Source: Elusimicrobiota bacterium
GTDB taxonomy: Bacteria > Elusimicrobiota > Elusimicrobia > Elusimicrobiales > UBA9959
DNA: 64,000 bases
Reading direction: 5' to 3'
Assembly: GCA_016234365.1 (NCBI GenBank)
Contig: JACRER010000086.1
Coordinates: 1-64,000, forward strand
Shown here: piece by piece, positions 1-8,933 of the stretch
How positions within the stretch are numbered: the first letter of the stretch is position 1
Layout: each line of letters starts with the position of its first letter
The notes under the pieces: model-generated
Told to the model about the DNA's origin: nothing
What the model saw: only the letters and a program-made list of their open reading frames with translations
Database searches by the model: none
Translations under genes and position numbers: made by a program

Positions 1-2148
1 ATTGGCCACGTCGTAGACGCGGCCGCCGTTGAGCGGGCCCACCTGGCCGTTGCTGGAGTAGCCGCGGATGGTCTCCGCCCCGCCCAGGAAGTAACGCTCG
101 TACACCGGCACGTCCTTGGTGTCGCCGAAGTTCTTTACGAAACCGAGGCGGTTGCCGAAGGCCAGCACGAACGGGTAGTCGTCTATGGAGAAGAGCTTAA
201 GGTTGTAACTGTGGGAGAACGTGGGCTTGTAGTAGTTCACGTCGCCCTGCAGCGGGCCGCCGGCGAGTTCCACGCCGAGCGAGGTCTTGGAGCCCCGGGT
301 AGGGTCCCACACGTTGTCGCGGGTGTCGCGGGCTATTTCCACGTAGATGGAGGAAGTAACGCTGGTGCCTTCCTGCAGTTCGCCCTGGTAGAGCGTGTCC
401 ACGTCGGTGATGCGCACCTTCTCGTAGGTGTAGGAGGTGGTGAGGTGGTATTTGTCGTCCGCAAAACGCGGCGCCACGGTGAGCTTGCCGCCGGTGCGGC
501 GCTCGGTGTAGGCGGAAATGGTGTCGCGGTAAGGCTTGTAGTGCCGTGTGTTGAACACGTCCACGCCCAGCGTGGTGGGGCTGTTGCCCACCCACGGCGT
601 GCTCCAGCTCAGGTAGTAATCCTGCACCCGCTTGCCGAAGTTCCAGGACAGCGAGGTCTTGTAGGCCCGGCCGAACAGGTTCATGTGCGACAGCGCCAGC
701 GTGCCCACCAGGCCGTCGGTGGAAGAGATACCCGCGCCGGCGGTGAGCATGCCCGGCTTGCCTTCCGTCACGTCGAACACCAGGTCCACCTTGTCCGGGT
801 CCTGGGTGGGGTTGATGACCGGGCTGACGTCGTCGATGAAGCCCAGGTTGAAGATCTTCTCCTGGCTGCGGCGGATCTTGGACGAGCTGAAGACCTCGCC
901 CTCTTTCTGGGTGATCTCGCGGCGCAGCACGTAGGTCTTGGTGGCCTTGTTGCCTTCCACGTCTATGTGGTCCACGTAGATCTGGGAATTCTCCGTGATG
1001 TTGAAGGTGATGTCCGTCTCGCCCGTTTTTTCGTTGTAGACCTTATCGGGGACCATGGCGGCCTTGAGATAGCCTTTGTCGGCGTACTTGTCCTGGATGC
1101 CGCGGATCGTCTCGTCGAAACGCTCCTGGTTATAGAGCTTGCCGCGCCGGTACTCCACCGCCGGGTTCAGCTCGCTGGGCAGGTAGACGGTGTTGCCGTT
1201 GAAGTAGGTGGCGCCGAAGCGCTGCTTGGTGCCCTCGTTGAGCACCAGGTGGATGGTCACGCTGGAGCGCTCCTGGTTGAACGTGACGCTGGAGGAGGCT
1301 ATCTTGAAGTCGCCGTAGCCGTTGTTCTTGTAAAAAGTTTCCAGCGCCTTGAAGTCCGTGTCCAGGTCCTGCGGCGCGTAGATCTTCTTGGGGCGGTTCT
1401 TGAGCTGCTTGATAAGTTTTTTGGTCTTAAAGCCGGCCGCGCCGTCCAGGATCACGGCGGCCACCTTCGCCTTCTTGCCTTCGGTGACGTTTATGGTAAG
1501 AAAGCACAGCGAGGCGGCCGTGTCGTACTTGATCTCGTAATCGGCCTTGGCGTCTATGTAGCCTTTCTCGTGGTACTTGTCGGAGATCTTGATGATATCC
1601 TCGCGGATCTTGAGGTCGTCGAAGAAATCCTTTTCCTTGAGGGTCATCTCGTCTTTGACCGTGCCTTTGGACAGGCCCTTGGCGCCGACCACGGTTATGG
1701 TCTTTATCATGGGCTTTTCGGAGACGATGTAGGTTATCCTGGCGGTGCTGGAGGAGCCGGCCACCGGGGCCAGCTTGGGCGCTACGCGGCTGCCGGGAAC
1801 TTCTTCTATGTCCACTGAGACGCGGTCTATGCTGCCCAGGGCGAGGATGGCCTCTATGTCCTGCGCTACGAAATCGGAGTAGTAGAGGCGGCCTTTCTTA
1901 GCTTTGCCGGCCTTGACGATGGCCTTGGGTTTTACGTTGCGCGCGCCGGTGGCGGCCACGGCGGCGACTTCCCAGGGGCCTTTGGTCTTTTCTTTTTCCG
2001 GCAGGACCGAGGGTATTTCCACCGGGGCTGCGGGCACGGCCGCCTGGGCGGTGGTCATGCCGGGCAGGTCGGAGGGGGAGGCGGGCTGCGCGGCGGCGAA
2101 AGCTGCGGGGAAAGCGAGGAGCAGGGCGAGGAGTTGGGTTCGTTTCAT
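1..2148 (-). CDS. bamA: Outer membrane protein assembly factor BamA (POTRA repeats + Omp85 barrel), C-terminus beyond window edge
   Basis: Minus-strand translation from ATG at 2148: MKRTQLLALLLAFPAAFAAAQ (signal peptide), POTRA-like repeats (e.g. VTEGKPGMLTAGAGISSTDGLVGTLALSHMNLFGR) and barrel motif YERYFLGGAETIRGYSSNGQVGPLNGGRVYDVAN running to base 1. Missing from the supplied ORF track because its stop lies outside the window. Confidence 0.93.
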   Translation of the reverse strand, partial: MKRTQLLALLLAFPAAFAAAQPASPSDLPGMTTAQAAVPAAPVEIPSVLPEKEKTKGPWEVAAVAATGARNVKPKAIVKAGKAKKGRLYYSDFVAQDIEAILALGSIDRVSVDIEEVPGSRVAPKLAPVAGSSSTARITYIVSEKPMIKTITVVGAKGLSKGTVKDEMTLKEKDFFDDLKIREDIIKISDKYHEKGYIDAKADYEIKYDTAASLCFLTINVTEGKKAKVAAVILDGAAGFKTKKLIKQLKNRPKKIYAPQDLDTDFKALETFYKNNGYGDFKIASSSVTFNQERSSVTIHLVLNEGTKQRFGATYFNGNTVYLPSELNPAVEYRRGKLYNQERFDETIRGIQDKYADKGYLKAAMVPDKVYNEKTGETDITFNITENSQIYVDHIDVEGNKATKTYVLRREITQKEGEVFSSSKIRRSQEKIFNLGFIDDVSPVINPTQDPDKVDLVFDVTEGKPGMLTAGAGISSTDGLVGTLALSHMNLFGRAYKTSLSWNFGKRVQDYYLSWSTPWVGNSPTTLGVDVFNTRHYKPYRDTISAYTERRTGGKLTVAPRFADDKYHLTTSYTYEKVRITDVDTLYQGELQEGTSVTSSIYVEIARDTRDNVWDPTRGSKTSLGVELAGGPLQGDVNYYKPTFSHSYNLKLFSIDDYPFVLAFGNRLGFVKNFGDTKDVPVYERYFLGGAETIRGYSSNGQVGPLNGGRVYDVAN

Positions 2149-2277
2149 TATATCCTTGGGAAAAGGGAGCGGCCGGCCGGCGATCCGGACAGGCGTATAT
2201 TATTGATATCTTACTACTTTTGGGGCCGCCGGTCAGCCCCGGCTTGCAGGTTCCTGATTTTATGCTAAAATTAGCGC

Positions 2278-3618
2278 GTGCGTAAAACACAAACCAAGCC
2301 CAGGGGAAAACAGCCGATGAAAAAAGTCTATATCCTCGACACCAACGTCCTTATCCACGACCCGCTTTCTTTCACCAAATTCGAAGATAATACCGTGGTG
2401 ATCCCGATCTCGGTAATAGAAGAACTGGACAATTTCAAGCACACGGCCGACGAGCGCGGCAAGAGCGCGCGCGTGGTTTCGCGCAAGCTCGACGAGTTCC
2501 GCACCAAGGGCAAATTGAACGCCGGCGTGAAGATGGAGAACGGCGGCACGCTGATAGTGGACCTGGACCACGAACAGGTCCTGCCCAAAGAGTTCAAGCT
2601 GCTGGAGATGGACAACCGCATCCTGAACACCGCCTTCTGGTACGAGCAGAAGAAGCACAGCGCCATCCTGGTCACCAAAGACATCAACCTGCGCCTTAAG
2701 GCCGAGGCCGTGGGCCTGGTCTCCGAGGATTACGAGGCCGGCAAGGTGAACGTGGACGAGCTTTATCCCGGCCTGGTCGGTATAGAAGTGCCCGCCGCGG
2801 CCGTGGACAAGTTCTACAAGGACCACGAGCTGAAGAGCCCTGAAAAGGACCTTTCGGCCAACGAGTTCGTGGTGATCCACTCCAAAGAGGACCCCAAAAA
2901 GTCCGCTCTCGGCCGCGTGGACCCCAACGACCCCACCAAGATCCGCGCGCTGGGGCCCGAACCCTCGCCGTGGGGCATCCGCCCGCTCAACAAAGAGCAG
3001 CGCTGCGCCATGGAACTGCTGATGGACGATTCCGTGAAGCTCGTCACGCTGCTGGGCGCCGCCGGCACCGGCAAGACGCTGTGCACGCTGGTCTGCGGCC
3101 TGCAGAAAGCCGTGGAGGAGAACATTTACCGCAAGCTCATCATCTGCCGCCCTATCGTTCCGGTGGGCAAGGACATCGGCTTCATCCCCGGCACCAAGGA
3201 AGAGAAGCTCTCCACCTGGATGGGCGCCATCTACGATAACCTCGAGTACGTGATGGACAAGAAGCACCCCGAGGGCGCCATAGAGAAGTTCGAGTACCTG
3301 CTGCAGAACGAGAAGATAGAGATCGCTTCCGTGACGCATATCCGCGGCCGTTCGCTGCCCAAGCAGTACATGATAGTGGACGACGCGCAGAACCTGACGC
3401 CGCACGAGATAAAGACCATTCTCTCTCGCGCCGGCGAGGGTACCAAGGTGGTAGTGACCGGCGACCCGTACCAGATAGACAACCCCTACCTGGACATCGC
3501 CTCCAACGGCCTTACCTACATAGTGGACCGCATGCGCGGCCAGAAGCTCTACGGCCACCTGACGTTCACCAAAACCGAGCGCAGCCAGCTGGCCGCCCTC
3601 GTGGCCGAACTGCTGTAA
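2278..3618 (+). CDS. PhoH family protein (PIN domain + PhoH-like ATPase)
   Basis: PIN start KVYILDTNVLIHDP; Walker A LLGAAGTGKT; IVDDAQNLTPHEIKTILSRAGEGTKVVVTGDPYQID. GTG start at 2278, or ATG at 2317. Confidence 0.93.
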   Translation: MRKTQTKPRGKQPMKKVYILDTNVLIHDPLSFTKFEDNTVVIPISVIEELDNFKHTADERGKSARVVSRKLDEFRTKGKLNAGVKMENGGTLIVDLDHEQVLPKEFKLLEMDNRILNTAFWYEQKKHSAILVTKDINLRLKAEAVGLVSEDYEAGKVNVDELYPGLVGIEVPAAAVDKFYKDHELKSPEKDLSANEFVVIHSKEDPKKSALGRVDPNDPTKIRALGPEPSPWGIRPLNKEQRCAMELLMDDSVKLVTLLGAAGTGKTLCTLVCGLQKAVEENIYRKLIICRPIVPVGKDIGFIPGTKEEKLSTWMGAIYDNLEYVMDKKHPEGAIEKFEYLLQNEKIEIASVTHIRGRSLPKQYMIVDDAQNLTPHEIKTILSRAGEGTKVVVTGDPYQIDNPYLDIASNGLTYIVDRMRGQKLYGHLTFTKTERSQLAALVAELL

Positions 3619-3637
3619 AACCCCGCCTCAAAAAACG

Positions 3638-3666
3638 AAGGGCCCGGCATCTGCCGGGCCCTTTCG
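3638..3666 (+). terminator. Rho-independent terminator downstream of phoH-like gene
   Basis: GGGCCCGGCA-TC-TGCCGGGCCC hairpin followed by TTT, 20 nt after the stop codon. Confidence 0.75.
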
Positions 3667-3848
3667 CTTTGCGCCATAGCAGGCGACACGAGGGTATGGG
3701 TTCGGCGGGACAGCGGGGTGGAGTTTGCGGAGCGAACGACACAATTTGCCCTGAGCTTGCGTAAGCGCGAAGGCCGAGCATGGACGGCGGCAACGGTGTT
3801 GCCGACCGTGTGCCCGCCGGGCCCATCCCCTCGCGGCGCCTGCGGGGT

Positions 3849-4631
3849 TTAGGGCTTGGGGCAGTAGACCAGGCGGTCTACGCGCATGGCTTTCAGGGTT
3901 TTTTCCGACGAGTAGAACTGTTTGGGGAAGTGCATGAAGACGGTGTTGCCGCTCACCAGCAGCGGCTCTTTTATCAGCGGGTGCTTCACCTCGAAGGAGG
4001 CCGCCAGGCATTCGCGCCGGCAGCGTATGCCGGCGGCCGAAACGTGCGGCGGTATCTCCGGCGTGCCGAGCAGGCAGGTGCGCGCGCTGGTAATGTTAAG
4101 GTAAGGGTAATAAAGCGTCAGGTGCGGCGCGCCTGGGCCCAGCTTCGCGTTCAACTGCCGGCCGGTGGAGGAGATCTCGAAACGGCGCACCCCTTGCCGC
4201 GTAAAAAAACGCAGCGCCTGAGCGCTTACCAGCTGCAGCGAACCCCGCTGCAGCCGGAACAGGTCGTCGTAAAGCAGCCGGCCGGCGGAGATATTGCCTT
4301 CAAATCCGCACTCCCGTGCCAGCTCCAGCGCGCCCAGGTCGTTGACGGTTAACTCGAGGTCTTTCCCGCAGCGGCGCAGCGAGCGGAAAAATTTTGCCAG
4401 GCTCCTGACGCCGCGCTCCGTAAGCATGGGCGTGAGCACGCAGACTTTTTTATCTTTTCCAAGGAAGAACTCCGCGGTGCGGCGCAGCCGTTCCGGCGCG
4501 GGCAGCAGGTTCTCGCAGAATTCCGCGCCGACATAGAACCATTCGAACTTTGCCAGCGCCGCCTCCAGCGCCCCGGCGGCTTTAAGTTCAGCCGGCGTCA
4601 TGGTGCCGGTCTTTATTCCCTTGGCGGTCAT
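3849..4631 (-). CDS. UbiV-like U32-family partner protein (pair 1)
   Basis: FYVGAEFCENLLPAPERLRR...LELTVNDLGALEL...C-x-cluster TSARTCLLG...IRCRREC; overlaps the upstream U32 gene by 4 nt. Confidence 0.65.
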   Translation of the reverse strand: MTAKGIKTGTMTPAELKAAGALEAALAKFEWFYVGAEFCENLLPAPERLRRTAEFFLGKDKKVCVLTPMLTERGVRSLAKFFRSLRRCGKDLELTVNDLGALELARECGFEGNISAGRLLYDDLFRLQRGSLQLVSAQALRFFTRQGVRRFEISSTGRQLNAKLGPGAPHLTLYYPYLNITSARTCLLGTPEIPPHVSAAGIRCRRECLAASFEVKHPLIKEPLLVSGNTVFMHFPKQFYSSEKTLKAMRVDRLVYCPKP

Positions 4632-5587
4632 TTGCGGCCGCCTTCCCGGCCGCGCCAGCCGGCCAGCCTGCCCACAAATTCGGTTTTCGCCGCCGCCTTC
4701 GGCAGTTTCGCCGCCAGGCTTTCGGCAAGGTCCAGTATGGCGCGCAGTTCGCGCACCTTTTGCAGCCGCAGCTCCGGCGGGTCCCGGCGGACGCCGTACT
4801 TGAGGTACTGCACGCCCCCGGTGTAAAAATCGAAGAAAGCCGCGGCGTTGGCCAGCCGCGGCGGTCCGCCGCAGGTCATGCGCGCGTAAAGGCGCCTGGC
4901 CAGCGCGGCGGCCCCGGCCGCGCGCCGCGGGTCCGCGGCCACCGGCTTCACCCGCAGGCCGCCGGCCGTTTTGGCCCCGCAGCGGCACAAGGACGCTCCC
5001 TCCGTGCCCGAAGTGAAAGTGTGGAAGATCGGGTCGTGCAGGTTGCACCGGCCGTTGACGTAAACGCAGCCGAAGAACCTGTAATCGAAAATTTCCGTCT
5101 CTACGCCCGCTGCCAGGCATTCGCGCAAGAGCCCGGCGGCCTCCGCCGGCGCCAGCTGGCCGGGCAGGATGATGCGCGATACCCCGGCCCGGATAAAGTA
5201 ACGCGCCGTACGCGAGTTGAAACAGGGTTGGACCGAGCTGAGGTGGAGAGGTACCGCGGGGGGGGATTTCATTTCGCGGAACAACTCGAATAAAGTGGGG
5301 CTGGCTACTATAAAACCGTCCACGCCGGCCTCGGCCGCTTTCAGCAGGCTGCCGGCCAGGGCGCGCGCCTGCGGCCCGGAATAGGTGCGGCGCATGGAGT
5401 TGGCGGCCAGGTTCACCTTAAGGCCAAGCCGGTGCGCCTTGTCGACGGCGGTTTTAAGCGGGCCGCGCAGCACGCCGTGGCCGAACGACGGGACCTCCGC
5501 CACGGCGCAGTAAAGTTCGCCGGCGCCGGCCGCGGCCAGCGGGGCTATTTCATCGGCGTCGGAGAAGTAGGAGACTATCTTCATCAA
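4628..5587 (-). CDS. U32 family peptidase/UbiU-like Fe-S protein (pair 1)
   Basis: MMKIVSYFSDADEIAPLAAAGAGELYCAV...VNLAANS...GVSRIILPGQL...FFGCVYVNGRCNLHDP...SLCRCG. Confidence 0.75.
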   Translation of the reverse strand: MMKIVSYFSDADEIAPLAAAGAGELYCAVAEVPSFGHGVLRGPLKTAVDKAHRLGLKVNLAANSMRRTYSGPQARALAGSLLKAAEAGVDGFIVASPTLFELFREMKSPPAVPLHLSSVQPCFNSRTARYFIRAGVSRIILPGQLAPAEAAGLLRECLAAGVETEIFDYRFFGCVYVNGRCNLHDPIFHTFTSGTEGASLCRCGAKTAGGLRVKPVAADPRRAAGAAALARRLYARMTCGGPPRLANAAAFFDFYTGGVQYLKYGVRRDPPELRLQKVRELRAILDLAESLAAKLPKAAAKTEFVGRLAGWRGREGGRK

Positions 5588-6504
5588 AAGCCTTCTTCTT
5601 TTATGCTTCCCGGGGAGATCTTCGACGCGCGGAGTTCTTTGCCGCCGTGGATGCGGAGGTAATCCGCCCTGGCGCCGCAGCAGGCGGGCTTAAGCGCGCA
5701 GCGGCGGCAGGCCGCGCAGGCCGCGGCGGCTTTTACGCCGCCTTCCCGCACCTTATCGCCCCGGCGCCAGCGCTGGAACTCGAAAGAGAAGCCCTCGAAT
5801 TTTTCCAGCCGGCACAGCGGCACGTTCTGGACCACGGCTTTCATGCCGGCCAGTTTGAACTTGGCCAGGGCTATCTTTATGAACGGCGCGGCCTGTGAGT
5901 AGGCGGGCACCAGCGCCGGATCGTCGTTCACGCGCCCGGCGTTGCGGACGAACGTGAGGTTCATGAACGCGGCGCCGCGGAAGTTCTTAGCGGCCCAATC
6001 CGCGAAAGCCGGCAGGGCGCGGTAGTTGAAGGCTGAAACTATGTGGAAGAGGCGCAGTTTCTTTTCCGCGCCGAGTTCCTTAAGGTTCTTCAAGCCGGCC
6101 AGGGCCTGCGGGAATTTTACGCTGCGCGTGGCTTTGGCGTAGATCTCCGGGAGGTGCGAAGGGAAATTGACCGTGAAAAAATCCATCTCGCGCGCGGCGC
6201 GCCGGCACAGGGCGCGGTCCGCCAGGGCCACGGCGTTGGTGGAAAGCATGAAGTGTTCCACGCCGGCGCCGCGCAGCTTTTCCACAAGTTCCAGGAAGCC
6301 GGGGCTGGCGGCCGGGTCGCCGCCGCCTTCCAGGCTGATGGCCTTGATCTTGCGGCGCTTTATCTGCGCCACGGCGCGCGCCAGCGGCGGCATTTTCCCA
6401 GTCGGGGGGTTCTGGCAGTAGGCGCAGCTGACGTTGCAGGTGCTGGCGGCTTGCACGCAGAGCTGCTCGCTTATCCAGGCGCTGCCTTTCCGGGGCTTTT
6501 TCAC
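5584..6504 (-). CDS. Radical SAM protein, compact family
   Basis: CNVSCAYC; SLEGGGDPAASPGF; C-terminal CRRCALKPACCGARADYLRIHGGKEL. Confidence 0.9.
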   Translation of the reverse strand: MKKPRKGSAWISEQLCVQAASTCNVSCAYCQNPPTGKMPPLARAVAQIKRRKIKAISLEGGGDPAASPGFLELVEKLRGAGVEHFMLSTNAVALADRALCRRAAREMDFFTVNFPSHLPEIYAKATRSVKFPQALAGLKNLKELGAEKKLRLFHIVSAFNYRALPAFADWAAKNFRGAAFMNLTFVRNAGRVNDDPALVPAYSQAAPFIKIALAKFKLAGMKAVVQNVPLCRLEKFEGFSFEFQRWRRGDKVREGGVKAAAACAACRRCALKPACCGARADYLRIHGGKELRASKISPGSIKEEGF

Positions 6505-6648
6505 GGGATTATTTTATCATTTCCGCCGCGCGCGCCGTGGGTCTTTGGGCCTAGTACCGGGTGGGCCCTTAGACCCTCGGAAAAAATCAAGGAATAGTTC
6601 AGAATATATATGGCGTTCGCGCTTAAACCGTTGACTAAAGGACCCAGC

Positions 6649-7230
6649 ATGCTTAAGAACAAGAACCTGTGGTTGAAAGTCGCAGCCGTAGCCCTCTTCT
6701 CTTTCCAGTCTTCCGCGCTCACCGCGGGACAGGACTCCGCAAGATCTTCCGCCGCTATCCCGGCGCTGGCCGAACTGACGGCCTCCGTCCCGGCCAACCT
6801 GGTGGAACTGCCGGCGGCCCCCGAAGTGCGGGAGCCCGCTTGCGCCGAGAAACTTTCCGATAAGCTGTCGGCCGCGCCGCTGCCGGGCAAGTCGTTCCTG
6901 CCCGTGGTCCGCGACCAGCAGCGCATAGACGCCATCATGAAGCTGCTGCGCGACATCAACGGCGGCGTGCACCTGCCCTACTCGCAGGACGGCGCCACCT
7001 TCTCCAACAAAGAAGGCCGCCTGCCCAAGCAGCCCCTGGGCTTTTACAAGGAATACACGCTGCTCACCGGCAACGCGCCGCACACCGTGACCATCGGCGA
7101 TAAAACTTACCAGGTCGCCCCGGACCTGAGCGCCCGCGGCTCCGAGCGCGTCATAATCGGCGGCGGGCAGCGGATCTATTACACGCCGGACCATTACGCC
7201 AACTTCATCGAACTGACGGTGCAGAACTAG
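6649..7230 (+). CDS. Secreted guanyl-specific (barnase/N1-like) ribonuclease
   Basis: Signal peptide MLKNKNLWLKVAAVALFSFQSSALTAG; C-terminus GFYKEYTLLTGN...SERVIIGGGQRIYYTPDHYANFIEL resembles the barnase/T1-like catalytic region; RBS-like AAAGGA upstream of ATG 6649. Confidence 0.75.
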   Translation: MLKNKNLWLKVAAVALFSFQSSALTAGQDSARSSAAIPALAELTASVPANLVELPAAPEVREPACAEKLSDKLSAAPLPGKSFLPVVRDQQRIDAIMKLLRDINGGVHLPYSQDGATFSNKEGRLPKQPLGFYKEYTLLTGNAPHTVTIGDKTYQVAPDLSARGSERVIIGGGQRIYYTPDHYANFIELTVQN

Positions 7231-7233
7231 GCG

Positions 7234-7623
7234 ATGCCTGGCCCCGGGGAAAAGGTTTTCCTGGACTTCAGGGCCGGCAAACTTACGGCGGAGGGAATAA
7301 CTGAAATGTTCCCTCCGCCGGTCTATTTGGTGGCCTGGCTGGAAGGCACGCGGGTGCCGGACAAGGCCGCCCTTATGGACGCCGTGGCCGCCGCCCTCAA
7401 ATTTCCCTCCTATTTCGGCCGCAACTGGGACGCGCTGCTGGACTGCCTGCGCTCGCTGCCGGAGTTCAACCCGGCCGGCGGCTACGCGCTGGTCATAAAA
7501 GATTCCGCTTCCTTCCTTTCGGCTTCGAGCCGGGACAGGGAGGATTTTCTGGATGTGGCCAATACCGCCGCCGCTTTCCTGCGTGAAAAACTGAAGATAT
7601 CCTTCAAAGTCGTATTCCTTTAA
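7234..7623 (+). CDS. Barstar-family ribonuclease inhibitor
   Basis: FPSYFGRNWDALLDCLRSLPEF signature; starts 4 nt after the RNase stop. Confidence 0.85.
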   Translation: MPGPGEKVFLDFRAGKLTAEGITEMFPPPVYLVAWLEGTRVPDKAALMDAVAAALKFPSYFGRNWDALLDCLRSLPEFNPAGGYALVIKDSASFLSASSRDREDFLDVANTAAAFLREKLKISFKVVFL

Positions 7624-7747
7624 AAACCCGCCCGCGTATTGAAAAATAACGGTTTATGTATTAGACTATTAAGTAATCCCGGCGCTGCCGGGAGCGTACT
7701 CTTTTTGGCCGGTTCAATTCCGTCGGCGCCCGTTAAGGGGGTAGCAT

Positions 7748-8437
7748 ATGAACGAAGAAAAGGTCATAGTCTTGAGGTTGAGGTTCACGCGTACCAGGGC
7801 GCTGCTGGCGCTGGTTTTGCTGTTCCTCTGCTGGCATCCCCGGCCGCTCGATTCCGAAACGCTGACCCTTACCACTTATTACCCTGCCCCTTACGGCGGC
7901 TACGTCAGCATTCTCACCACCGGCAACACTTACCTGGCCAGGGATACCGGCAACGTCGGTATCGGTACGGCCACGCCGGCTGTCAAACTGGATATTAACG
8001 GCAACGGTTGGGCCCGCGGCCAGTTCCAGTGGGGCGCGTCCAAGGCCTCTTTGACCAGCGACCAGGGCGGTTCCATCGAAGTGGGCGGCGCCGGCACCCC
8101 GTATATCGACTTCAGCCAAAACACCGGGCAGGACTATTCCGCACGGCTCTGGCTGCCCATTGCCGGGCAATTGCAGGCGGTGGGAGACTTCAGCGTTACC
8201 GGCAACATCGTTGGCTCCAGCACCAACCGGATAATGAATTACTGCAGCGAAGTCGGCTTCGGCGGCGGCACGTCCTGGTGCCCGCCAGGGACCCGGGTAA
8301 TGGCGCAGTACGGCACCGGGCGCTCGTACGCCGGCCTGCTGTTCCTGGGCAACAGCGCCCTTGAGTCCGGCAGCGGCTGGGTGCCGCATTACGACCAGGG
8401 AACTTCCGGCACCATGCTGTGCTGCCGGATACAATAG
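7748..8437 (+). CDS. Secreted protein with TLTTYYPAPYGGY motif
   Basis: Hydrophobic N-terminal segment TRALLALVLLFLCWHPRPLDSETLTLTTYYPAPYGGYVSILTTGNTYLARDTGNVGIGTATP. Confidence 0.7.
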   Translation: MNEEKVIVLRLRFTRTRALLALVLLFLCWHPRPLDSETLTLTTYYPAPYGGYVSILTTGNTYLARDTGNVGIGTATPAVKLDINGNGWARGQFQWGASKASLTSDQGGSIEVGGAGTPYIDFSQNTGQDYSARLWLPIAGQLQAVGDFSVTGNIVGSSTNRIMNYCSEVGFGGGTSWCPPGTRVMAQYGTGRSYAGLLFLGNSALESGSGWVPHYDQGTSGTMLCCRIQ

Positions 8438-8453
8438 TTTTACGGGAGGGATT

Positions 8454-8933
8454 TTGAAGAACCAGCCTCGCGCAAATACGGAAGTCGCCGTTAACCTTAA
8501 AAAATACAGCCTTGAAACAGTACGCTACGCCGCGCACGCCGCAAGCGCCGCGGCGCGCGTTTTTATAAAACTTAAGGGGCCCGCCACCGCCGTGGTGGAG
8601 TTCTCCCCTACGGGCAAACTCCCCGGGCCAAAAATAGCCGCCGCGTTCCGGGCCGAACTGGACGACGAGACCCTGCGCGCCAAAATTTGGGCCGCCAACA
8701 GCGAGCTCAGGGATTTTATGATCCTCAAGGCGCTTTCCACCGAGCCCGCGCGGGCGCAGCAGGACGATTCCGGACTTACCCCCGAGCAGGAGAAGGAGCT
8801 GGACGACCTGATAGCGCAGGTAGAGAGCGAGATAAAGCAGGAGGCCGCCGCCGGCGCCTCGGCCGACCCGCTGGGCATAACCAAGACCTGGGAAGATAAA
8901 TATGGCGCAAAAAAACCCCGCAAAAAGAACTAG
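8454..8933 (+). CDS. HxsD-like His-Xaa-Ser system protein (copy 1)
   Basis: KKYSLETVRYAAHAAS...FRAELDDETLRAKIWAANSELRDFMILKALS resembles the HxsD C-terminal signature (LLNDYxLRE-type); TTG start at 8454 after GGGAGGG; directly precedes an HxsB-like gene. Confidence 0.65.
   Translation: MKNQPRANTEVAVNLKKYSLETVRYAAHAASAAARVFIKLKGPATAVVEFSPTGKLPGPKIAAAFRAELDDETLRAKIWAANSELRDFMILKALSTEPARAQQDDSGLTPEQEKELDDLIAQVESEIKQEAAAGASADPLGITKTWEDKYGAKKPRKKN

Noticed and set aside
211-1818. 535-aa plus-strand ORF
   Set aside because: Antisense shadow of bamA; low-complexity V/A/G/R/H composition with no domain-like motifs.
2260-3558. 432-aa minus-strand ORF
   Set aside because: Antisense to the clear PhoH-family gene.
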